Below are positions 24,374 through 33,534 of a DNA stretch of 64,000 nucleotides, one piece after another. How positions within the stretch are numbered: position 1 is the first letter of the stretch; each line of letters begins with the position of its first letter. The notes under the pieces were generated by a model. The model was not told the origin of the DNA. It did not search any database and saw only the letters and a list, made by a program, of their open reading frames with translations. The position numbers and the translations under genes were made by a program. Where the stretch lies: positions 1,408 to 65,407 of the forward strand of contig NZ_KQ948564.1 of assembly GCF_001514125.1 (NCBI RefSeq). Direction: 5' to 3'. Origin of the DNA: Streptomyces longwoodensis. Its GTDB lineage: Bacteria; Actinomycetota; Actinomycetes; Streptomycetales; Streptomycetaceae.

Positions 24374-24427
24374 GTGTCGTGCTGGAGCGGGCGACGGGAA
24401 TCGAACCCGCGTAGCCAGTTTGGAAGA
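24335..24427. repeat. attR: attR: 93-bp direct repeat overlapping tRNA-Gly
   Basis: Identical to 15102-15194. It spans the terminator hairpin and the tRNA 3' half up to the first pair of the anticodon stem past the loop. The loop and anticodon (GGA on the plus strand, 24422-24424) lie inside the repeat, where tyrosine recombinases of this type usually exchange strands. The element-supplied sequence restores a full tRNA here. Confidence 0.92.
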
Positions 24428-24456
24428 CTGGGGCTCTACCATTGAGCTACGCCCGC
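24383..24456 (-). tRNA. tRNA-Gly(UCC), AICE integration site
   Basis: Read on the minus strand, the cloverleaf is complete: acceptor GCGGGCG with CGCCCGC, discriminator T and encoded CCA. The anticodon stem is CCAGT/ACTGG with loop CTTCCAA, giving anticodon UCC. The T-arm GGGTTCGATTCCC is canonical. The 3' portion is supplied by the integrated element, the 5' portion by the chromosome. A minus-strand -10-like TACGAT lies at 24497-24502. Confidence 0.95.
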
Positions 24457-24621
24457 ACACGTGGGCCGCAGGTCGGTGGACCGCGGCGCCTCAGGCATCG
24501 TAGCGGGTCGGTGCCCCTCGTCGCACACCCCGAGGACCGGCCACGGGGCGCGTCCCCGGACGCCCGTGGAAACCCGGCCGTCGGCGCGCCCGCGGGCATG
24601 TACCCTACGTGTCGCACCAGA

Positions 24622-24698
24622 CGGGGTGTGGCGCAGCTTGGTAGCGCGTCCGCTTTGGGAGCGGAAGGCCGTGGGTTCAAATCCCGCCACCCCGACCA
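24622..24698 (+). tRNA. tRNA-Pro(UGG)
   Basis: Acceptor CGGGGTG pairs with CACCCCG, followed by discriminator A and encoded CCA. The anticodon stem TCCGC/GCGGA holds loop TTTGGGA, giving anticodon UGG for proline. The T-arm reads GGGTTCAAATCCC. A TACCCT box at 24601-24606 is a possible -10. It diverges from tRNA-Gly across about 165 bp. Confidence 0.94.
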
Positions 24699-24748
24699 CC
24701 AGGCCGTGCCTCTCGGATCGGACCGTGCGGCGCCGCGCTGATCGTCTT

Positions 24749-24777
24749 TTGGGTGGCCCACGCCCTGCGGTTACTAT
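24749..24777 (+). promoter_or_regulatory. tig promoter
   Basis: TTGGGT (24749-24754) and TACTAT (24772-24777) are separated by exactly 17 bp, a good fit to the main vegetative (HrdB-type) promoter. Transcription would start near 24784 and leave a leader of about 110 nt before the tig start. Confidence 0.65.
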
Positions 24778-24895
24778 GCAAGCTGCGCGCCCGTGTGTCC
24801 CGGCCTCATCGGCCACGAACTCCTCCGGGCGGCGATCCGCCGGACCAGTCTGGCCCCGGCAGAACCCAAGCAGTCAGCCACAAGGAGACCTAACC

Positions 24896-26287
24896 GTGAA
24901 GAGCGCCGTGGAGACCCTGAACCCGACCCGGGTTCGGCTCACTGTCGAGGTGCCCTTCGAGGAGCTCAAGGACAGCCTCGACGCGGCGTACAAGAAGATC
25001 AACCAGCAGGTCACGGTGAAGGGCTTCCGCAAGGGCAAGATCCCCGCCCGGGTCATCGACCAGCGGTTCGGCCGCGGTGCCGTGCTGGAGGAGGCCGTCA
25101 ACGACGCGCTGCCGAAGTTCTACACCGAGGCGGTCAACGAGGCCGAGCTGAACGTCCTGGGCCAGCCCGAGGTCGACATCACCGAGCTGAAGGACGGCGA
25201 GACGCTGAACTTCACCGCCGAGGTCGACGTCCGCCCGTCCCTGGAGCTCCCCGAGGACTTCTCCTCCATCGAGGTCGAGGTCGACGCCGTCGAGGTCACC
25301 GACGAGGACGTCGAGAAGTCGGTCGAGCAGCTGCGCGAGCGCTTCGCCTCCACCTCCCCGGTCGAACGGGCCGCCGAGGACGGCGACGTCGTCACGGTGG
25401 ACCTGGAGGCCAAGGTCGACGGCGAGGTCCTCGAGGACGGCGTCGCCCAGGGCGTCTCCTACACCATCGGCTCCGGCGAGCTGCTCGACGGCATCGACGA
25501 CGCCGTCAAGGGCCTGTCCGCCGGTGAGGAGGCCACCTTCACCTCCGAGCTGAAGGGCGGCTCCGCGGCCGGCAAGGAGGCCGAGGTCACCGTCAAGGTC
25601 ACCCAGGTCGCCGCGCGCGAACTGCCCGAGCTGGACGACGAGTTCGCGCAGCTCGCCTCCGAGTTCGACACCCTGGACGAGCTGAAGGCCGACAGCACCA
25701 AGCGCCTCGCGAACATGAAGCAGTTCGACCAGGCCACGCAGGCCCAGGAGCGCGTCCTGGACAAGCTCCTCGAGCTGGTCGAGGTCCCGGTCCCCGAGAA
25801 GCTGCTCGAGGACGAGATCAACACCCGCAAGCACAACCTCGAGCACCACCAGCTCGGCCAGATGGGCCTGACCCTCGACAAGTACCTGGAGCTCCAGGGC
25901 AAGACCGCCGAGGAGTTCGAGACCGAGACCCGCGAGGCCGCGGTCAAGGGCATCAAGACCCAGTTCGTCCTGGACGAGCTCGTCAAGCGCGAGAAGCTCA
26001 ACGTCAACCAGGAGGAGCTCACCGAGCACCTCATGCGACGTGCCGCCTCCTCCGGCATGTCGCCCGACCAGTTCGCCCAGGCCGTCGTCGAGGGCGGCCA
26101 GGTTCCGCTCCTGGTCGGCGAGGTCGCCCGCGGCAAGGCCCTGGCCCTGGTCGTGGAGTCCGCCACGGTGAAGGACACCAACGGCGAGGTCGTCGACCTC
26201 GACGACGAAGAGGACGAGGCCACCGCCGAGGCGGCCGACGCCGACACCGAGGCGGCCGACGCCGCCGAGGAGAAGACCGAGGGCTGA
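24896..26287 (+). CDS. tig: trigger factor, ribosome-bound chaperone
   Basis: GTG 24896 follows AAGGAG and gives 463 aa starting VKSAVETLNPTRVRLTVEVP. The ribosome-docking signature is VKGFRKGKIP in the N-terminal domain. Residues 160-245 are the FKBP-like prolyl isomerase part (DGDVVTVDLEAKVDGE). The rest is the helical arm domain, ending in an acidic tail (DDEEDEATAEAADADTEAAD). The protein cradles nascent chains at the ribosome exit. The longer frame upstream runs through tRNA-Pro and is not coding. Clp protease genes follow after a terminator. Confidence 0.97.
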   Translation: MKSAVETLNPTRVRLTVEVPFEELKDSLDAAYKKINQQVTVKGFRKGKIPARVIDQRFGRGAVLEEAVNDALPKFYTEAVNEAELNVLGQPEVDITELKDGETLNFTAEVDVRPSLELPEDFSSIEVEVDAVEVTDEDVEKSVEQLRERFASTSPVERAAEDGDVVTVDLEAKVDGEVLEDGVAQGVSYTIGSGELLDGIDDAVKGLSAGEEATFTSELKGGSAAGKEAEVTVKVTQVAARELPELDDEFAQLASEFDTLDELKADSTKRLANMKQFDQATQAQERVLDKLLELVEVPVPEKLLEDEINTRKHNLEHHQLGQMGLTLDKYLELQGKTAEEFETETREAAVKGIKTQFVLDELVKREKLNVNQEELTEHLMRRAASSGMSPDQFAQAVVEGGQVPLLVGEVARGKALALVVESATVKDTNGEVVDLDDEEDEATAEAADADTEAADAAEEKTEG

Positions 26288-26374
26288 ACAGCCCACGCAC
26301 CGGCCCCCCGGCACCCCTGACGCCCGCCCCGCGGGCCGCGGGACGGCCACGGAGCCAGGCACGACGGCACGCAG

Positions 26375-26406
26375 AACGGGCCCCCGGACCCCACCGGGGG
26401 CCCGTT
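26375..26406 (+). terminator. terminator after tig
   Basis: AACGGGCCCCCGG (26375-26387) pairs perfectly with CCGGGGGCCCGTT (26394-26406) around a 6-nt loop. It is a 13-bp stem ending tig transcription before the clpP1 promoter. Confidence 0.8.
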
Positions 26407-26452
26407 CGCGTCCCCGGCCCCGGGGGCCCGCCACCCGCCCCACGGCGCTGCG

Positions 26453-26513
26453 CTACGCCCCCGGCGAACACCTCACTCTGCGGGACTCGCCGAAGGGACC
26501 CGCGCGTTAGGGT
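26453..26513 (+). promoter_or_regulatory. clpP1 control region with ClgR-type box
   Basis: CTACGC-N5-GCGAAC (26453-26469) matches the actinobacterial ClgR operator GTTCGC-N5-GCGAAC perfectly in the right half and at 4 of 6 positions in the left. ClgR is known to activate clpP1P2 in Streptomyces. A TAGGGT -10 candidate lies at 26508-26513, putting the box about 50-60 bp upstream of the start point, suitable for an activator. The -35 is weak, also as expected. Confidence 0.5.
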
Positions 26514-26574
26514 CCATGAAAGGCAGAACAATGTGAGACGGCCCGGCGCCGTCGTAAGACGAGCAGGTGGATAC

Positions 26575-27195
26575 GTGACGAATCTGATGCCCTCAGCCGC
26601 CGGCGAGCCTTCCATCGGTGGTGGCCTCGGCGACCAGGTCTACAACCGGCTGCTCAACGAGCGGATCATCTTCCTCGGCCAGCCGGTCGACGACGACATC
26701 GCGAACAAGATCACCGCACAGCTGCTGCTCCTTGCCGCCGACCCGGACAAGGACATCTACCTGTACATCAACAGCCCGGGCGGTTCGATCACGGCCGGCA
26801 TGGCGATCTACGACACCATGCAGTTCATCAAGAACGACGTGGTGACCATCGCCATGGGCCTCGCGGCCTCGATGGGCCAGTTCCTGCTCAGCGCGGGCAC
26901 CCCCGGCAAGCGCTTCGCGCTGCCGAACGCCGAGATCCTGATCCACCAGCCCTCCGCGGGCCTGGCGGGCTCGGCCTCCGACATCAAGATCCACGCCGAG
27001 CGGCTGCTGCACACCAAGAAGCGCATGGCCGAGCTCACGGCTCAGCACACCGGCCAGTCGGTCGAGCAGATCACCCGCGACTCGGACCGCGACCGCTGGT
27101 TCGACGCCTTCGAGGCCAAGGAGTACGGCCTCATCGACGACGTCATCCCGACGGCCGCCGGCATGCCGGGCGGCGGCGGCACCGGGGCGGCCTGA
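26575..27195 (+). CDS. clpP1: ATP-dependent Clp protease proteolytic subunit ClpP1
   Basis: GTG 26575 (VTNLMPSAAGEPSIGGGLGD) was chosen for the AGGTGG just upstream; the product has 206 aa. The serine protease triad is visible: S99 in GLAASMGQ, H124 in ILIHQPSAG and D173 in DSDRDRW. ClpP1 forms a heptameric ring stacked with ClpP2 and is fed by ClpX or ClpC. Here it shares a transcription unit with clpP2 125 bp downstream. The ClgR-like box upstream suggests stress and proteolysis-dependent control. Confidence 0.96.
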   Translation: MTNLMPSAAGEPSIGGGLGDQVYNRLLNERIIFLGQPVDDDIANKITAQLLLLAADPDKDIYLYINSPGGSITAGMAIYDTMQFIKNDVVTIAMGLAASMGQFLLSAGTPGKRFALPNAEILIHQPSAGLAGSASDIKIHAERLLHTKKRMAELTAQHTGQSVEQITRDSDRDRWFDAFEAKEYGLIDDVIPTAAGMPGGGGTGAA

Positions 27196-27319
27196 GGCCG
27201 CACGGCCCAGCGGGCCTGACGGGCCCCCAGGGGCCCGACGGGTCCCCGCAGGGCCCCGCACGGCCCGCAGCGCTCCAGCAGCCCCCCAGTCACCGCCCCA
27301 GCCTTTTCCAGGAGACACC

Positions 27320-28000
27320 GTGAACGACTTCCCCGGCGCCGGCCTCTACGACCGCACCCGCGCCGAGTACACCGGCCCGACGGCCGAGTCCCGCTACGTC
27401 ATCCCGCGCTTCGTCGAGCGCACCTCCCAGGGCATCCGCGAGTACGACCCGTACGCGAAGCTCTTCGAGGAGCGCGTGATCTTCCTCGGCGTGCAGATCG
27501 ACGACGCCTCGGCCAACGACGTCATGGCGCAGCTGCTGTGCCTGGAGTCGATGGACCCCGACCGGGACATCTCGGTCTACATCAACAGCCCCGGCGGCTC
27601 CTTCACCGCGCTGACGGCGATCTACGACACGATGCAGTTCGTCAAGCCCGACATCCAGACGGTCTGCATGGGCCAGGCGGCCTCGGCCGCCGCCATCCTG
27701 CTGGCCGCCGGTACGCCGGGCAAGCGCATGGCGCTGCCGAACGCCCGTGTCCTGATCCACCAGCCGTACAGCGAGACCGGCCGGGGCCAGGTCTCCGACC
27801 TGGAGATCGCCGCCAACGAGATCCTGCGGATGCGGGCCCAGCTGGAGGACCTGCTGGCCAAGCACTCCACCACGCCGATCGAGAAGATCCGCGAGGACAT
27901 CGAGCGCGACAAGATCCTCACGGCCGAGGACGCCCTGTCGTACGGGCTGATCGACCAGATCATCTCCACCCGGAAGATGAACAACGCGTCCCTGCGTTGA
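27320..28000 (+). CDS. clpP2: ATP-dependent Clp protease proteolytic subunit ClpP2
   Basis: The GTG start at 27320 follows AGGAG. The 226-aa product has S122 in GQAASAAAI, H147 in VLIHQPYS and D197 in ERDKIL, so the catalytic triad is intact. It has the longer N-terminus (about 35 residues before KLFEERVIFLG) typical of the second actinobacterial ClpP, which may be processed. It works with ClpP1 as a mixed double ring. The gap between the two genes is GC-rich (GGGCCC repeats) and shows no obvious promoter. Confidence 0.96.
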   Translation: MNDFPGAGLYDRTRAEYTGPTAESRYVIPRFVERTSQGIREYDPYAKLFEERVIFLGVQIDDASANDVMAQLLCLESMDPDRDISVYINSPGGSFTALTAIYDTMQFVKPDIQTVCMGQAASAAAILLAAGTPGKRMALPNARVLIHQPYSETGRGQVSDLEIAANEILRMRAQLEDLLAKHSTTPIEKIREDIERDKILTAEDALSYGLIDQIISTRKMNNASLR

Positions 28001-28176
28001 CGCGCAGACCGAAGCGTCTGCCGCCCCTTGGCACGGTTTGACACGGATCACGTCAAAGCGAACCGTGCCAAGGGGGGCCCGAACGGGGGGCCCGGCAAGG
28101 TACCGTCGACATAAGGCAGCACCAGGAGCCGCTGGACTGACGTCCAGGCGTCTCCCAGGCGAAGGGGAAGCACACC

Positions 28177-29463
<1,287 letters not shown>

Positions 29464-29477
29464 CGAAGCCCGCACGA

Positions 29478-29509
29478 AAGGGGCCCCGGTCGACCGACCG
29501 GGGCCCCTT
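29478..29509. terminator. bidirectional terminator between clpX and the convergent gene
   Basis: AAGGGGCCCCGGT (29478-29490) pairs with ACCGGGGCCCCTT (29497-29509) around a 6-nt loop. The A and T ends make it usable from both sides, which suits the two converging genes. Confidence 0.85.
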
Positions 29510-29546
29510 CACGTTCACGCGTTCCGGGCCTGCGGCCCGTCCCGCG

Positions 29547-30533
29547 TCACGCCTTGACGCGCACCTCGTTGCGGAACTTGGCCGTCAGGTCGGCCGCCGC
29601 CGCCAGGTCGGCCGACTTGCCGCCCATGGCGTCCGCGAGGTCGACGTGCAGGATCACGCCGATCGTGCTGTGGTCGCCCCAGATGCACACTGGCATGCTG
29701 ATCTCGCTCGGCCCGGAGGACGAGGACGACGAGTCGTCCTTGACCTTCATCTCCTGGCACTTGAGGACCGCGTCCTTCAGCCCGGCCGGCTTGAACTCCT
29801 TCGGCTGGCCCACGACTTCGCCGTCGCCGTCCTTGAGGGCCTCCTTCTTGGTGTCGGCGAACACGCCGTCCACGACCGCCTCGGGGTCGTCGATGTCGCC
29901 GTACACGCCCATGAAGTTGATCATCTTCATGGCCAGCGGGTTGTTCTCGTCGCCCGCCTGGTAACCGGCGTGCACGCCCTCGGCGTTCTTCACGCCGTGC
30001 TTCTCGGCGTCCTCGATGTCGCTGTCGTCGAAGCCCCCGGAGTCCACGTCGTCGGACTTCTTGTACTCGCTGAGCACCGTCGCAGGCGTGGTCAGCTTGT
30101 GCGGGCCGTCGTCGGCGATGTCCGAGCCGGAGCCGGAGCTGTTGCCCAGCAGCAGGGTCGCGCCGACGGCGATCGCGGCGACGACCGCCACCGCGGCCAC
30201 GATGATCGCGGCCTTCTTCTTGCCGCCGCCGGACGCCGGCGGCTGCGGGGCACCGTAGGGGGCCTGGCCGTAGGGCGGCTGCTGGCCGTACGGGGGCTGG
30301 CCCATCGGCTGGGTGCCGGGCTGCTGGCCGTACGGACCCGGCTGCGGCGGCACGCCCTGCGGCGCCTGCTGCGGGTAGCCGTAACCCGGCTGCTGGGGGG
30401 CCTGCGGCTGCTGGGGGTAGCCGTAACCGGGCTGGGGGGCCTGCGGCTGCTGCTGGCCGTAGGGGCCCGGCTGACCGTACGGCCCGGGCTGCTGGGGCTG
30501 CCCGCCGTACGGGCCCGGCTGGTTGTGACTCAT
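29547..30533 (-). CDS. Pro/Gln/Tyr-rich single-pass membrane protein with extracytoplasmic domain
   Basis: The 328-aa product starts at ATG 30533 with GGAGGGG upstream. Residues 1-100 are a cytoplasmic arm of YGQPGPYGQQQ, PGYGYPQQ and PPYGQ repeats. One membrane helix follows (about 108-130, AAIIVAAVAVVAAIAVGATL). The outer part has an acidic, Ser-rich region and ends in a folded domain with two cysteines (LKCQEMK and MPVCIWGD), which could form a disulphide. It has no enzyme motif. The arm is strikingly like that of the MinD-like T7SS ATPase at 6305. Streptomycetes have many such arm-TM-domain proteins of unknown role. Confidence 0.75.
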   Translation of the reverse strand: MSHNQPGPYGGQPQQPGPYGQPGPYGQQQPQAPQPGYGYPQQPQAPQQPGYGYPQQAPQGVPPQPGPYGQQPGTQPMGQPPYGQQPPYGQAPYGAPQPPASGGGKKKAAIIVAAVAVVAAIAVGATLLLGNSSGSGSDIADDGPHKLTTPATVLSEYKKSDDVDSGGFDDSDIEDAEKHGVKNAEGVHAGYQAGDENNPLAMKMINFMGVYGDIDDPEAVVDGVFADTKKEALKDGDGEVVGQPKEFKPAGLKDAVLKCQEMKVKDDSSSSSSGPSEISMPVCIWGDHSTIGVILHVDLADAMGGKSADLAAAADLTAKFRNEVRVKA

Positions 30534-30656
30534 TCCTGCGTTCCCCTCCAGAGCTTATGTGTTCCTGACATCCTCACCCAGGCACAGGCGGCACGAAGCG
30601 GCGGGGGGCCCACCGTTACAGAACAAACGCGTTTCGGGACGGGGTCGTGACACCTC

Positions 30657-30672
30657 TAAACTGAGCCCCGTG
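30657..30672 (+). promoter_or_regulatory. leaderless promoter and start of valS
   Basis: A -10 box TAAACT (30657-30662) ends seven bases before the GTG at 30670. The +1 therefore falls on or next to the start codon and no ribosome site exists. This is the classic actinobacterial leaderless arrangement. The -35 is not clear. Confidence 0.6.
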
Positions 30673-33294
30673 ACCGAGAACGCATCGCAGCAGCCGCCAG
30701 CGCCCACCACAGAACTGCCGACCCAGTACGCGCCGGCCGACGTAGAGGGGCCGCTGTACGAGCGCTGGGTGGAGCGCGGTTACTTCGAGGCGGACGCCAA
30801 GAGCGACAAGCCCCCGTACACCGTCGTCATCCCGCCGCCGAACGTCACCGGCAGCCTGCACCTCGGGCACGCCTTCGAGCACACGCTGATCGACGCCCTC
30901 ACCCGCCGCAAGCGCATGCAGGGCCACGAGACGCTGTGGCAGCCCGGCATGGACCACGCGGGCATCGCCACCCAGAACGTCGTCGAGCGCGAGCTGGCCA
31001 AGGAGGGCAAGTCGCGGCACGACCTCGGCCGGGAGGCGTTCGTCGAGCGCGTCTGGCAGTGGAAGGCCGAGTCCGGCGGCCAGATCAGCGGCCAGATGCG
31101 CCGCCTCGGCGACGGCGTCGCCTGGTCCCGTGAGCGCTTCACCATGGACGAGGGCCTGTCCCAGGCCGTCCAGACCATCTTCAAGCGGCTCTACGACGAC
31201 GAGCTGATCTACCGCGCCGAGCGCATCATCAACTGGTGCCCGCGCTGTCTGACGGCCATCTCGGACATCGAGGTCGAGTACCAGGACGACGACGGCGAGC
31301 TGGTCTCCATGCGCTACGGCGACGGGGACGACTCCATCGTCGTCGCCACCACGCGCGCGGAGACGATGCTCGGCGACACCGCCGTCGCCGTCCACCCCGA
31401 CGACGAGCGCTACCGGCACCTCGTCGGCACGCTGGTCAAGCTCCCGCTGACCGACCGCTCCATCCCGGTCGTCGCCGACGAGCACGTCGACCCCGAGTTC
31501 GGCACCGGCGCCGTCAAGGTCACCCCGGCCCACGACCCGAACGACTTCGACATCGGCCAGCGCCACGGCCTGCCGTCCCTGACGATCATGGACGAGCACG
31601 CCGTGATCACGGCCCACGGTCCCTTCCAGGGCCTGGACCGCCTGGAGGCCCGCTCCGCCATCGTCGCCGCGCTGCGCGCCGAGGGCCGGATCGTCGCCGA
31701 GAAGCGGCCCTACGTCCACTCCGTCGGCCACTGCTCGCGCTGCAAGACCACCATCGAGCCGCGCCTGTCCATGCAGTGGTGGGTCAAGGTCGGCCCGCTC
31801 GCCAAGGCCGCCGGCGACGCGGTCCGCGACGGCCGCGTCAGGATCCACCCGCAGGAGATGGAGAAGCGCTACTTCGACTGGGTCGACAACCTCCACGACT
31901 GGTGCATCTCACGCCAGCTGTGGTGGGGCCACCGCATCCCCGTCTGGTACGGCCCCGACGGCGAGGTCGTCTGCGTCGGCCCCGACGAGCAGCCGCCCAC
32001 CGGCGAGGGCTGGCGCCAGGACACCGACGTCCTCGACACCTGGTTCTCCTCCGGCCTGTGGCCCTTCTCCACGCTCGGCTGGCCCGAACGGACCGAGTCG
32101 CTCGCGAAGTTCTACCCGAACTCCGTCCTGGTCACCGGCTACGACATCCTCTTCTTCTGGGTCGCCCGGATGATGATGTTCGGCCTGTACGCGATGGACG
32201 GCACCCCGCCGTTCCACACCATCGCCCTGCACGGCATGGTCCGCGACCAGTTCGGCAAGAAGATGTCCAAGTCCTTCGGCAACGCGGTCAACCCGCTGGA
32301 CTGGATGGACAAGTACGGCTCCGACGCCCTGCGCTTCACCCTGGCCCGCGGCGCCAACCCGGGCGTCGACGTGCCGATCGGCGAGGACTGGGTCCAGGGC
32401 TCGCGCAACTTCGCCAACAAGATCTGGAACGCCACCCGTTTCGCGCTGATGAACGGCGCGACGGTCGAGGGGCCGCTGCCGGAGCCCTCGGCGATGTCCT
32501 CCACCGACCGCTGGATCCTCTCCCGCCTCAACTCGGTCGTCGCCGAGGTGGACGCGTACTACGACGACTACCAGTTCGCTAAGCTGTCCGACACGCTGTT
32601 CCACTTCGCGTGGGACGAGGTGTTCGACTGGTACGTCGAGCTGTCCAAGACGGTCTTCCAGGCCGGCGGCGAGCCCGCGAAGGTCTCCCAGCGGGTCCTC
32701 GGCGAGGTTCTCGACGTCACGCTGAGGCTGCTCCACCCGGTCGTCCCGTTCGTCACGGAGACCCTGTGGACGACGCTGACCGGCGGCGAGTCGGTCGTGA
32801 TCGCCGACTGGCCGGCCGACAGCGGCTTCCGTGACGCGGCGGCCGAGCGGGAGATCTCCTCCCTCCAGTCGGTCATCACCGAGGTCCGCCGCTTCCGCGC
32901 CGACCAGGGCCTGCAGCCCGGCCAGCGGGTCCCGGCCCGGCTGACCCTCGACGGCACCTCGCTCGCGCCGCACGAGGCCGCCATCCGCCAGCTGTTGCGC
33001 CTGCAGCCGGAGGGCGACTCCTTCACGGCGACGGCGACCCTCCCGGTCGCGGGCGCCGAGGTCGCGCTGGACCTCTCCGGCACGATCGACGTGGCCGCCG
33101 AGCGCAAGCGCCTCGCGAAGGACCTGGCCGCCGCGGAGAAGGAGAAGGCCCAGGCGACGGCCAAGCTGGGCAACGAGGCGTTCCTGGCGAAGGCCCCGGA
33201 CCAGGTGGTCGACAAGATCCGCACCCGCCTCGCCAAGGCGGAGGAGGACATCGCCCGCATCCAGTCCCAGTTGGAGAGGCTGCCCCAGGCGTAG
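30670..33294 (+). CDS. valS: valyl-tRNA synthetase
   Basis: The 874-aa class I enzyme charges tRNA-Val. The GTG at 30670 was preferred because the conserved protein begins soon after and a leaderless -10 precedes it; the frame upstream is open but unlike the family. HLGH (64-67) and KMSKS (531-535) form the ATP site. WWVKV, the editing domain (TVYVHPDD-like, GTGAVKVTPAHDPNDF) and the C-terminal coiled-coil tRNA arm (ERKRLAKDLAAAEKEKAQA to the end) are all present. Length is normal. It is transcribed alone, with a terminator behind it. Confidence 0.97.
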   Translation: MTENASQQPPAPTTELPTQYAPADVEGPLYERWVERGYFEADAKSDKPPYTVVIPPPNVTGSLHLGHAFEHTLIDALTRRKRMQGHETLWQPGMDHAGIATQNVVERELAKEGKSRHDLGREAFVERVWQWKAESGGQISGQMRRLGDGVAWSRERFTMDEGLSQAVQTIFKRLYDDELIYRAERIINWCPRCLTAISDIEVEYQDDDGELVSMRYGDGDDSIVVATTRAETMLGDTAVAVHPDDERYRHLVGTLVKLPLTDRSIPVVADEHVDPEFGTGAVKVTPAHDPNDFDIGQRHGLPSLTIMDEHAVITAHGPFQGLDRLEARSAIVAALRAEGRIVAEKRPYVHSVGHCSRCKTTIEPRLSMQWWVKVGPLAKAAGDAVRDGRVRIHPQEMEKRYFDWVDNLHDWCISRQLWWGHRIPVWYGPDGEVVCVGPDEQPPTGEGWRQDTDVLDTWFSSGLWPFSTLGWPERTESLAKFYPNSVLVTGYDILFFWVARMMMFGLYAMDGTPPFHTIALHGMVRDQFGKKMSKSFGNAVNPLDWMDKYGSDALRFTLARGANPGVDVPIGEDWVQGSRNFANKIWNATRFALMNGATVEGPLPEPSAMSSTDRWILSRLNSVVAEVDAYYDDYQFAKLSDTLFHFAWDEVFDWYVELSKTVFQAGGEPAKVSQRVLGEVLDVTLRLLHPVVPFVTETLWTTLTGGESVVIADWPADSGFRDAAAEREISSLQSVITEVRRFRADQGLQPGQRVPARLTLDGTSLAPHEAAIRQLLRLQPEGDSFTATATLPVAGAEVALDLSGTIDVAAERKRLAKDLAAAEKEKAQATAKLGNEAFLAKAPDQVVDKIRTRLAKAEEDIARIQSQLERLPQA

Positions 33295-33308
33295 CCGACA
33301 GCACCCCC

Positions 33309-33348
33309 GAGAAGGCCCCCGGCCCCCTGAGGCGCCGGGGGCCTTCTC
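33309..33348 (+). terminator. terminator after valS
   Basis: GAGAAGGCCCCCGGC (33309-33323) pairs with GCCGGGGGCCTTCTC (33334-33348), a perfect 15-bp stem with a 10-nt loop, 15 bp after the valS stop. Confidence 0.88.
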
Positions 33349-33518
33349 GAGTCCCGCTGGAGAACCGGTGCACTGCTCACGGAGCCAGGTCGTGCCGACC
33401 TCAGGGGCGCGGGGAACCGCGCGACCAGCCACGACGGACCCGCAGCCGCCCACGGCGACGAGCTCCCACCCGCACCGCGCACCCCCGGGCCGCGGCACGC
33501 ACACCGCCGCCACGTCCG

Positions 33519-33534
33519 TAGACTGGGCCCCGTG
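33519..33534 (+). promoter_or_regulatory. leaderless promoter and start of folC
   Basis: TAGACT (33519-33524) lies seven bases before GTG 33532, the same geometry as at valS. No purine-rich ribosome site is present, so the transcript probably begins at the start codon. Confidence 0.6.

Larger units (their letters stand above)
15195..24427 (+). mobile_element. AICE (pSAM2/SLP1-type integrative and conjugative element) in tRNA-Gly(UCC)
   Basis: The unit length set by the two att repeats is 9,233 bp. It carries the full AICE set in order: GntR repressor, Pra-like activator, FtsK-type transfer protein, Spd spread genes, rolling-circle initiator, Xis and Int, with int next to attR. Such elements integrate by tyrosine recombinase into the 3' end of a tRNA gene and move between mycelia as double-stranded DNA with one translocase. 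The element brings its own copy of the tRNA 3' half, so the tRNA at the right end stays intact. All mobility genes appear open and undamaged, so it may still be active. Confidence 0.92.

Noticed and set aside
24461..24895. Extended N-terminus for trigger factor
   Set aside because: The upstream frame runs through tRNA-Pro and the promoter; the family start and a good ribosome site are at 24896.
30541..30669. T-box or attenuator leader for valS
   Set aside because: No T-box sequence or specifier stem is seen, and the -10 lies seven bases from the start codon.
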